DNA of 64,000 nt from Panagrolaimus kolymaensis. Its lineage: Eukaryota > Nematoda > Chromadorea > Rhabditida > Panagrolaimidae. The translations under genes and the position numbers were made by a program. The stretch lies in assembly GCA_028622995.1 (NCBI GenBank), contig JAJQJQ010000032.1:1860001-1924000 (forward strand), in the 5' to 3' direction. Positions 47,182-57,200 of this stretch are shown here, one piece after another. The notes below the pieces were generated by a model that made no database searches, was not told the origin of the DNA, and worked only from the letters and a program-made list of their open reading frames with translations. Numbering within the stretch: position 1 is the stretch's first letter; each line of letters starts with the position of its first letter.

Positions 47182-48478
47182 TTGATTATATTTTTTACTC
47201 TTTTTCTTTTTGCAACTAAAATAGAAACTTTTCATATTACTTTAAATTCAGCGAACAATGTCTTCTTTTCAAATCAAGAAGTTAGTGGTACCGTAAATCT
47301 TCAAATTACAGAACCAATAAAAGCTAGAAGAATTGAATTAAAAATTATTGGCCGTGCTAAAAGTGGATTTTGGTTAACCCAATATAGAAGTTATTGCTAT
47401 TATTCATCAGTGTCTCATTTTATAAATATTGAGAAAACTTTAAGGGAATCTTCTAAAAATTCAACAAACATACTTCATTCTGGACTTTATGAATATCCTT
47501 TTTCATTTGTAATTCCACCAGAAGCTCCAGCAAATTTTGTAGGTAAATATGGAACTATTCGATATTATGTTAAAGCAACAATCAATATTCCAATAGGCGT
47601 AAATAAACATGTTTATTGTGGTTTTACTGTTTGCCCATATATTGATTTAAATCTCGATCCAAGATTGAGAATGCCTGTGATATCAACGATTCATAAAACG
47701 GGTGTATTATCTTCAAAATCTATAAATGTAACGGCGAGCAAATGCGCAGACGCAAAAGTGGTTGTAAAATAAATAATTTTAGATAAATATGCCAAAAATG
47801 GGGTATGTTTGTGGGGAAAGCATTCCAATTCAAGTTAAAATAAATAATGAATCCTCTACAAAACTTATATCTGTAGAATCTGGAATTCGAGCATATTCTA
47901 CATACGAGGGACATTACTATGGTGTATTAATACAGTGGTCAGACACAATTAAATGCTATAATGATTACAGTGTTACAGATATTTCTTTGCCTGTAAGCTT
48001 TTTAATCAAAGAACGGATGTGAAGTGATTTCGTTTTTGTTAAGGATCCAGTGACTCAAGGTACAACTTTTCATCGACATATTGTAATACCACCCATGCCG
48101 CCAAGTTTTAGTCATTGTCCAAACATAGCATTACAATATGAAGTTTTTGTAAGTTTATTTACTTTAAAAAAAATTTTATAATCCTTATTTTAGGTTAAGG
48201 TTCACACTAGCGCAGTATTTTCAAGTGGCGGTAATGCAAAACTCCCTATCATTGTTGGAACTGTACCTATAAATCAAATAATCAACATCAATGTATCACC
48301 AAATGAAATAGGAATCGACGAAACTTTGCATCCTCCTACTGCATGCATTCCTCCACCAACTTATGATTTTACAACAGCTAATTTTGGGGAAAGTAGTTAC
48401 AAAGAAAAATATGAAGGGAAAGATGATGATGTTCAAGATCATCAACCGAAATACCTTTATTTCCCCTCTAAAAAATAA
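47182..48478 (+). CDS. Arrestin-domain (ARRDC-like) protein
   Basis: Exons about 47225-47763, 47783-47992, 48044-48148 and 48194-48478. N-lobe: FHITLNSANNVFFSNQEVSG, RRIELKIIGRAKSGFW, LHSGLYEYPFSFVIPPEAPA. C-lobe: PKMGYVCGESIPIQVKINNES, TFHRHIVIPPMPPSFSHC, PIIVGTVPI. The tail has PPPTYDF, a PPxY motif typical for binding HECT ubiquitin ligases in alpha-arrestins. No ATG is visible in the first exon frame, so a short upstream exon is missing; TATATAAG at 47157-47164 may be the core promoter. The join at 47763/47783 needs a 19 nt intron or is a lesion. Confidence 0.75.
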
Positions 48479-48919
48479 ATCAATTTGTTTTCATGCGTGA
48501 TAAATCAACACTAAGTATTGCTATAATTTTAAATTTTTGTTATTTTCTTAAAAATAATTCTATGAATATTTCTGTTTTCTTGAAATCTCATTTTTTTGTA
48601 AATAATTTTAAAATGGTTACAATAGCCATATTTTTAAGTCTATGTACTTAAAATTGTTTTCAACATTTTTTAAATTTTAAACTGCGATACATTTGGTGTT
48701 TATTATGATCGTATAATTTGTCAGTGTGATAATAAATTTTATAATACAAATGAAAAGCCTATTGGCTTTCAAAATTTATGGAAACTTTACGTTTTTATTT
48801 TGCTTAAAATTTGTATAAATTAATGTAGACAAAATAATCCTTTCTTTATATGTATTTGTCTTTATTGGAAACAAGAAATAAAATATAAGGCTTTCAAAAA
48901 AATTTAAGTTGACTCATTA
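48479..48919. other. Intergenic between convergent genes
   Basis: No gene seen; contains likely polyadenylation sites for the genes on both sides. Confidence 0.4.
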
Positions 48920-51848
48920 TTAAATTTCAGTTTTTTCATTTGTATTTTCATTTTCAAGACAAATTGCAATTTCTCCAATTCTCGATAAAATAGCATCGAT
49001 TTTTCCATCAGGCATGTCATTTTGTCTCCAATTTTCTTGAAGATTTCTAAAAAATAGAATCTCCTTAAGTTAAGCACAAAATTTCATAAATAAAAAACTT
49101 ACTCTCTTAAATGAATTTTGCAATCTTTCTCTGACATAGAAGAATAATTTTCGTTAATAATAGTAAAAATTAAAAATGCATTTTTAAATCGCTTGTCATC
49201 GACTTCAGCTAAAGATTGAAGAGCTAAAGGAGCATCGCCTTCAAGGAAATTAATATTTTTTATAATTATTGCAACTTTTCCGCCATTTTTTTTGTTTTGA
49301 AGCTTTCCCAATGCAAATTCGAATAAATCATAGCGAGTTGTTTTTGATGTAACCGAGTATTCAATAAATGTATAAAACTCATTTTTTTTGAAAATCGAGC
49401 TTTTCTGTAAAAAACCGGAACAGCAAAAATTTTTTTTTGCTTTTTCCTGACTGAAAACTCGATTCTAGGGGTTTCTAACTATGAAAATCACGAAAATAGA
49501 GGCCGTTTTGCCATTTGATATACTCATTCTGGAGATACAGTAATCTAATCAGCATAATTATGGATTTTTTTATTTTTTTAAGTTTTATATACCATTCGAT
49601 TCGTAAAAATGTGGTGAACAACATTCTAATTGGATCACACCTTCGAAGATAATATAAAAATAGCACTATGCCGCTATAAAAGATTATGAATTATGGTTTT
49701 CACTGGAGAAGTATGTCGTAAAGTCCGAATTGGGGAGTTTTCTCAACGGAATTAAATTCTCCATATATTTTTGCATATTTGTACCGAAAAAAACAAATTT
49801 TTTTTAAGAAATACGTATATCTCCCTCCAACACGAAGATGGTACACCAATATGAGGTATATGGACAAGTATATCATAAATACCTGAAAAAATTCCAAAAA
49901 CTATCCAAAAACGTAGAAAAACTTATTTAATGATTTTACAAATCGAAAAAAAAAATATTCCTTGACTGAATGATTTTTCCTGAATTTTAGAAGTTTAATA
50001 GTAGCACACGATAGATAAAAATAATAAATATTCTCTAAATCAAGGATTTAATTTTAAACTCTTCATTTCTAGACGTAATTTGAGTCGTAGAAACCGAATT
50101 TGATAGCCACACATACATTTCATTGGCTAATTCTTGAGTTATGAATTTTTGAAATATGCAAATTTTCACTTAGTTAATCACTTCGTTATAAGTAAGAACT
50201 CGTTAGAAACTAATGTCAAATTCGGTTTCTACGACCCAAATTACGTCTAGAAATGAAGAGTTTAAAATTAAATCCTTGATTTAGAGAATATTTATTATTT
50301 TTATCTATCGTGTGCTACTATTAAACTTCTAAAATTCAGGAAAAATCATTCAGTCAAGGAATATTTTTTTTTTCGATTTGTAAAATCATTAAATAAGTTT
50401 TTCTACGTTTTTGGATAGTTTTTGGAATTTTTTCAGGTATTTATGATATACTTGTCCATATACCTCATATTGGTGTACCATCTTCGTGTTGGAGGGAGAT
50501 ATACGTATTTCTTAAAAAAAATTTGTTTTTTTCGGTACAAATATGCAAAAATATATGGAGAATTTAATTCCGTTGAGAAAACTCCCCAATTCGGACTTTA
50601 CGACATACTTCTCCAGTGAAAACCATAATTCATAATCTTTTATAGCGGCATAGTGCTATTTTTATATTATCTTCGAAGGTGGGATCCAATTAGAATGTTG
50701 TTCACCACATTTTTACGAATCGAATGGTATATAAAACTTAAAAAAATAAAAAAATCCATAATTATGCTGATTAGATTACTGTATCTCCAGAATGAGTATA
50801 TCAAATGGCAAAACGGCCTCTATTTTCGTGATTTTCATAGTTAGAAACCCCTAGAATCGAGTTTTCAGTCAGGAAAAAGCAAAAAAAAATTTTTGCTGTT
50901 CCGGCTGAAGCTCGATTTTCAAAAAAAATGAGTTATAACCAATATGCCTATCAATTATAGAAATAAAAATTTTCAAAAACATATCAATATTATTTATGTC
51001 TTTGCTTCCAATCATTAAGGTCACTACTTTTCGATTATATTCATCATTAGCTAATTCAGAACCAATATATGTAAGTATTTTGTAAGGGATTCGACCAAAA
51101 TTTTGGAATAATTCATTATCCAATTCATTTTGATTATATTTCTTTATAAGCACAGAAGGGGAATTAGAGAAAAATGTCCGAATATAATTGAGAAAACCAT
51201 TCAGCTTTGTGAAAACATCTGAGCTTTCAGCATTTTTTTGAAATTTTTGGTCTTCTAAAGCAGATGTTTCTTTCTCATTTTTCGTCATCTCCGTCTGTTG
51301 ATGATCAAATGTCTTTAATTTGGGAATAGTGTTTATTATTTCATGCGAATCTGAAAAACTTGAATCATAAATATCTTTATCGTGGTTGGCTTCTTTCATT
51401 TCCATGATTATGTTATCTCTTCTGTGATGAAGTGTTTCATCCATAATGCTAAATACGAAATTTCTTTCACTGTTTGATTTTAAATTGTTTTCATTATTAT
51501 TATTTTTAAGGTCACTCAATTCTTTTTTCAAAGAAGCAACGAGTTCGGTAAGTTCTTTTTTTGATTGTTTACATTCTTTGAGTTCCTGAAATATTTATAA
51601 ATAAAAATTTGTTTTCTTTTTTAAAAATTGCAATATTAAATCATTAATATCCGCAGAAATTCAAATGGGACATTACACATTTTGTTTCAGCGCGCATAGT
51701 TAAAACATACTTTTGAATGTTCTATTAATTTGTGTATAGTACCTGAAAAATCTCCGTAGTCTATTTCGCTTAAAGATGTCGTAAATCCTGGCGGAATAAT
51801 AATAAATAAAATCAAGGAAATATACACTATTATGGTTTTGAATAACAT
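48920..51848 (-). pseudogene. Torsin-activator-like (TOR1AIP) gene split by palindrome
   Basis: Exons 51848-51711, 51585-50935 plus 49371-49103, and 49046-48920. With the 1559 bp insertion and one 4 bp ATAA copy removed, all exons join in phase for a predicted 394 aa. N-terminal membrane anchor or signal (IIVYISLILFIIIPPGF), a coiled-coil-like Lys/Glu stretch, then a C-terminal domain with GGKVAIIIKNINFLEGDAP, LALQSLAEVDDKRFKNAFLI and WRQNDMPDGKIDAILSRIGE. This pattern fits the lumenal AAA-like domain of LAP1/LULL1, which activates torsin ATPases in the ER and nuclear envelope. The insertion adds stops, so the full protein cannot be made unless it is excised. Family match is moderate. Confidence 0.5.
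49376..50934. mobile_element. Palindromic foldback element, 1.56 kb
   Basis: Starts AACTCATTTTTTTTGAAAAT and ends with its complement, flanked by ATAA at 49372-49375 and 50935-50938. After the 25 bp ends come unequal spacers, then near-perfect arms of about 720 bp around a centre near 50155; one mismatch (near 49632 against 50681) was noticed. It has no coding capacity; the mirrored 65-codon frames at 49700-49897 and 50422-50619 simply reflect the palindrome. Its core is related to the element at 56691-58245. Confidence 0.9.
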
Positions 51849-52014
51849 TTTGTACTTTTTTGTAAAATTTCATATTTTATGTTAGCATGAATATAAAAAA
51901 AAAATTGATATTTAAAAAGTTAAAACTTAAATATAGTTAAAAAGTTAATTTATAAAAAGTTTATTAAACAATTTAAAAAAAAGCAAACGTTTTTTATTTA
52001 AAATTTGCAGCTTT

Positions 52015-52229
52015 TTATATTTCATCTTTGTTAGAACGTAAAAGTTGGCCAACAATTTTTTCGACCGGCCTACAACCATATTTTGCAAAGATTGATTTAT
52101 TTTTGGGAGTATATTCAATTTGATTTGCTGCAGTTTGAACAAATTGTGAGGAAGCCTCATAGAAGAGATTTCTTTGTCGAAGATTATGTTGAATACATTC
52201 AATTACATGTTGACGTAGCCGTAAAATAA
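52015..52229 (-). other. Orphan exon-like open frame
   Basis: Preceded by a CGTTAG acceptor and ending in TAA. It reads ILRLRQHVIECIQHNLRQRN, LFYEASSQFVQTAANQ, FAKYGCRPVEKIVGQLLRSN. Amino-acid use looks like real protein, but no family or upstream exon is recognised. It lies just past the end of the broken receptor and may belong to another gene truncated there. Confidence 0.35.
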
Positions 52230-52238
52230 CTAACGTTG

Positions 52239-52503
52239 TTAAAAAATAAACTCAAAATATGCGGCAGAAATTGGATATGATGGAAGATAAATAAATAACA
52301 ATGAATAAATTGCAGTTATCAAAAATAAAATTACTGAGAATATTAAAGGCAAATAACTTTTCTTGAATTTTAGCGGAAACAAAACAATAAAACATCGCTC
52401 CAAACCAATGGGAAAAACAGCAAAACTTAGAAAAATTACCATAAATTTTTGTATAAAAAAGAACCAAAACCATAAATATGCATTAAAAAGAATATAAATT
52501 TCC
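52239..52503 (-). pseudogene. Chemoreceptor 3' half, split by 10 kb transposon
   Basis: Continues the receptor at 62623-62860. Read from the target duplication it gives EIYILFNAYLWFWFFFIQKF, then VFPIGLERCFIVLFPLKFKK (TM3 end) and LPLIFSVILFLITAIY (TM4), matching the receptor at 36075-37073. The frame stops soon after TM4; the remaining helices are missing or unrecognised, so the gene is also truncated at its 3' end. Confidence 0.75.
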
Positions 52504-52579
52504 GGTGCGACGTCACTTGCTATAATCCTGAACAGCACTTACTATAATCGAGTGAAAATTTCACTCGATTGGCGAAATG
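52504..52579 (+). repeat. Left TIR of 10 kb transposon
   Basis: Contains TCACTTGCTATAAT, AGCACTTACTATAATCGAGT and the internal palindrome CGAGTGAAAATTTCACTCG, then ATTGGCGAAATG. The outermost 9 bp are poorly paired with the right end. Confidence 0.85.
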
Positions 52580-52796
52580 ATTTTGAACGCCAATAAAGGA
52601 AATTCAAATTTTTTTGCTTTGATTAAAATTTTTTAAAGGAAGCAGAATTTTAAAGTATTTTTAATAAAGTTTTTTGCTGTCTTAGCTGCTAATGGTTATC
52701 ATTACAAAAAGCTTTTTTAATTTATTTATATATAACTATTCGATTTTCAAAAGTAAACACTGTACAAAGTAAGGAAATTTGTTTTTTGTCGTAAAT

Positions 52797-53861
52797 TTAA
52801 AGTTGAGATTCTTGATGATCTTCAAATACTGTGTCGAGTAAAGGAGCAACGAAGCGTTTTCCAAGCCGATTTTCTAACATTCGCAAAATTAAGGCACCAT
52901 CATGATGTAAAAATTTGTAAATTACTTGACGAATTCCGCGAATATCCTGTCTTCCTTCTTTTACCATCACGTATTTGTTAAAAAAACTGATTCGGTTAAA
53001 GAAAATGTGATAAATAAAATTCAAAAATAATAAAAAGTTGATTGCTAATAGGAATAAACACCAGCAAGAAAACAAGAGAGCAAATACGTTGACTGTATAA
53101 TTCAATTCCAAAAAACATCTTATTATTTTCTGATTTTTTCTTGGACCAACATAACTATCAACGCTACAAAAGACTTCCATTGGAAATAATTCATCATGAT
53201 TTGAATCAAATACCCAAAAGTAAGAGTTCGGTTTTAATAACAAATATATTAATGTATATAGGATACATGGAGTGACGAAATTTAAGACTTTAACAAATAA
53301 AATTTGTGCTGTGAATATATAATATTCTTTAAATTTGTTTTTTGTGTTTATAACATCTATTAAAATGGAAGAAAAATTATTGACTTTTTCAGAGTATCCA
53401 TCTTTGTCAGGAGCATCTTCATCTAAGGCGACTGCATTCAAAGGTTCAATGTTCACGATCCCATTGAATAATGATAAATGCATAATAATTACCAATATTT
53501 TTAAGAGCATGGATGCAATAAACCATCGATAATAACGGTACTATAAAAATTTTTTATCAAAAAGGGTAAAAAAGAAAATGCTTACTTCTTTGGAAGGTAT
53601 ATCATCCAATGTCGTATAATCGTTTGTATTATTTTTATTCACAATAAAAGGCTTCATAAAGCATTCTCGCTCAACAACCTTGATATCGTCAGTTGTTTTA
53701 GAACCATAACATTTAATATGATTTCCAGCTTGTGAAGCTTCATAACAAACTACAAGAATTATTATCATTAAAGCTACGCCCGTGAAATATATAAGAGATT
53801 CGGCCCAAGTATAATAAGGACCTTTTAAAGTCAAAACTTTCTTTAAGAGGGAATTAACCAT
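52797..53861 (-). CDS. Innexin-like protein, 339 aa (in transposon)
   Basis: Exons 53861-53586 and 53540-52797 in phase. Four helices: YTWAESLIYFTGVALMIIIL (TM1), YYRWFIASMLLKILVIIMHL (TM2, where innexins have YYQWV), a third near ILFVKVLNFVTPCILYTLIY, and a fourth after loop 2. Each extracellular loop has the paired Cys of innexins: HIKCYGS..RECFMKP and FPMEVFCSVDSYVG..IIRCFLELN. The C-terminal FLHHDGALILRMLENRLGK matches the usual innexin end. It is divergent but lacks stops. Innexins form gap junctions or single-membrane channels. It lies opposite to the transposase gene, with 366 bp between their starts. Confidence 0.75.
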
Positions 53862-54227
53862 ACTCACCACCAAAAACCCAAGATAATAATAATGAAAGCA
53901 ATGATAAAAATTTTATAAGCAAAGTTTAAAAAAAGGTCGTATACATATTCGAAAAACAATTTTTTTTATTTAATTATCCCTTGAATCTGACCTAAAGAAA
54001 AGTTTTTGGCTTTATCTTTATGTATAGGGAGAAAAAATATTTTTAAGCTTTGTATAATCATCCTTTAAGGCTGACCTTGTTAGTTAAAAAATTAAAGTGT
54101 TTGTGGAAAAGCCAAAAAGAAAAAGAAAAATGTAAGAACCTTCATTTAACTTTTCGTTTAAAATTGCGATCGTTTGTTTTTACTCTAATATTATTATTAA
54201 AAGTACGAAATCACGGCTGCTAAAAAT

Positions 54228-57200
54228 ATGGAGAGTCGTTTTTCTAAAAAAGATAGTTCGAGTGATACCACTTCTAAACAGGGTAAGTTTTAATAATGTT
54301 CGCAGGTTGTTAGTTATTATATTTTAGTTGAAAAAACACAACCATGTCATCCATCCCAGAAAAACGATTGTAAATTTTCCAACCCTGGCATACAATATGG
54401 CGATCAATCTTTAAAACCATTAAACGGTAATTATTAATTTACATTTGTTTAAAAATTATACCACAATTTTAGGTGCACGAAGAATAAATACACCATCAAC
54501 AGCTTCAAACCAGAATAAATCAAACTCGGAAAAATTTTTATTGAAAAGCAAGTTGAATTTACTTTTTGGATACATTCATCTCATAATTATTTATAGATCC
54601 CTTTTCAAATTTATTGGAAAGTGAAGACGAGTCAGATTGTGAAAAAACAAAGAAAAAGCCCAAAACAAAAAAAAAATACAACAAAATTAAATTACATGAA
54701 CAAGCCGAATTTCAAGAAATATTCGAAGACTTTGCAGAAGGTTATAGAAAAAAAATTCGAAGCAAAAGCGCTAGCAAGTTGGCAATCTTGTTAAATAAAT
54801 TAACAAAAAACAAATATGACCTAAAGAAAGGGTCTGCAAGGACCATGCTTGAGGATTATATTAAAAAGAAAGATGCTGGTAAACTTAGTGTTCAGTCTAC
54901 TTTAAAAGCTAAAGAAATGATTACGGGAGATATGTCAATGGACCATCATGAAGCGAGTTCTTATGAAGTATTGGATAACTATCAACTTCTTGAACCAAGT
55001 TCTGATGAAGAATTAGATAATTATCAACAACCAATTCCATTTGTAATGTTTTTTTTTTGTAATGGCCTTTAAAGTTTTTTTATTTTAGGAAGAAGCAGAA
55101 CATTCATTCCCCGAATCCACTGAAGTCGCAATAAATGGTGTCAATCAGCACGAAGTTGATCCATCTCAACGACCTGAAATGTTAAAGGATGATAATAAAT
55201 CAATTAAAAGACCAGCAAATGATCCAAGAAAAGATGAAGTAAAGCGCGTCAAATTTGATGTTTCTTTAATGAATGAACAAAGTTATCAAGCTAATGACTT
55301 TAATAGTACCAAAGTGTGGAATATTAATCGCCATGACAAAAGAAACCCCATTTCTGGAAATATATTTTCGGAACTAAAATCCTTTGGAACTAATTGTGCT
55401 CAAATGGCTTCTTCAATCCACCAATTTCTCGGCACAAATCCAGAAAATAAAGAAGCTTTAAATATGTATAATTTAGTAGCCGACTTAAGGGACAATGGTA
55501 ATAATATTCATACCAATGTTGAAGTTCAAAATGAATTGGAACAAAATGCAAATATTATTGAACGTATTATGAATAATGGAAAGCTCAAAGTACCATATGA
55601 AATGACATTGAACTCTAAACTTAATTCGTCATTGGTTGTTGCAAATGTGAATGGCCAATATTACACCTACACCAGCTATAGAATATATACTCCCACAAAA
55701 GCTTATTATCAATGCACCCTTTGTCCCTCTGCAAATAAAGCAAAAGGTCTCATGGATAAAGGAATATTTTATGTCGACGAAGCTCATCCACAAGGGTGTA
55801 AAGGTCCACTAAATGAAAAAGAATATGCAGCATTGCAGCTTAATCGTATGATGAGAAAAAATACTCGGGGAGGTGATAAACCTTTAGATGCTCATAATAA
55901 TATTTTCAAAGAAGCGTGTAAACAGAAAGTGGATGTCCTTATCCCTCATTACTCAAGCATTCGACAAACTCTTCAAAGGCATTATGATAAATCACTTCCA
56001 CAATCAAAACCGGGCGCTGTGGATGAAGCTCATAAAAAGTTACTTCAAGGCTCAGATTGGCTGTTGTCGGAACAAAAGCATTTTACTGCTTTTTCATCAC
56101 ATTTAGCATTGGTCGCTATTGCAAATGCAAAGGTATTGGCAGTTGATGGTACTTACAGTACCAGTCCAGCGGGGTTTAGTCAAACTCTTTATATTACTGG
56201 ACTTAATGAAAATGAAAATGGAGCTGAATGGAATACCTTATTTATGGCGCCAATGACAGATAAATTAGAAACAACATACAAAGATATTTTTATATTGCTT
56301 AAAAATGAATGGAAAAAGAGAAATATTTTACCAACATTCGAGCGCATTCACTGTGATTACGAAGCAGCCGCTATGTCAGGTGCTGCGGAATTAGGCGGCA
56401 AAGAAAAGGTTTTTGGTTGTCTTTTCCACTATGATCAAGCCCTTCTACGATATGCAAAACATGTTGGATTATTTACTCATTATATGTCAAGTGAGAAAAG
56501 TAAACCAGAATTTCATATTATTCGAAGATGGATAAGATTGCTTTTGGCGTTACCCATGCTTCCATCGGAAAATGCTTTGTTTTTGTGGGAAAATATTTTA
56601 AACAAAATTCCTCAACCTCCAGAATCATTTAAACATGATTGGCCATCCGAAAGTTTAAGAAAGGTTGTAGCATATATAAGCCATTTTTTGTAAGATTCGA
56701 CCTTTATTATTAAATTTGGAACATTTCGAAAAAGTCGATTTCCATTTTTTGGTATTATATTTGACTACCCAGGGGTTTTCTAGGTCCCTGATCACGAATC
56801 TGTAGCTAGTTTAATTGGTTTCAAAGCGAAAACACGAGATCCAGAGGTCTCGACCAGAAAACTCAACTTTTTTTTTAGACGCTTTTTTAAAAAAGTGTCT
56901 AGACCAAAAAATAGCAAAAATTACGCTGATTATTTTTGTGATTGATAGCAAAAATACAAGTATAGCAAAAAATGGGTCAAATGACCATTTTTAAGTAAAA
57001 TTTGACCTTTCGCTTGGCATAACTCAAAATCTATGGCCCGTGCCCGCACTTTTTATTTCATATTCGGATTCTCCATGAAATTTCACCCTAGAAAATGGAA
57101 AATGTAAAAAAAAAAACTAGTCCCCCCAAAATACCATGACTCAATGAACATGTTTCACCAATATGGGGTCATTAGACATGTATATCATAAACACATGTAA

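Noticed and set aside
49700..50619. Two identical 65-codon open frames facing each other
   Set aside because: They are mirror images produced by the palindrome at 49376-50934, with no protein-like pattern.
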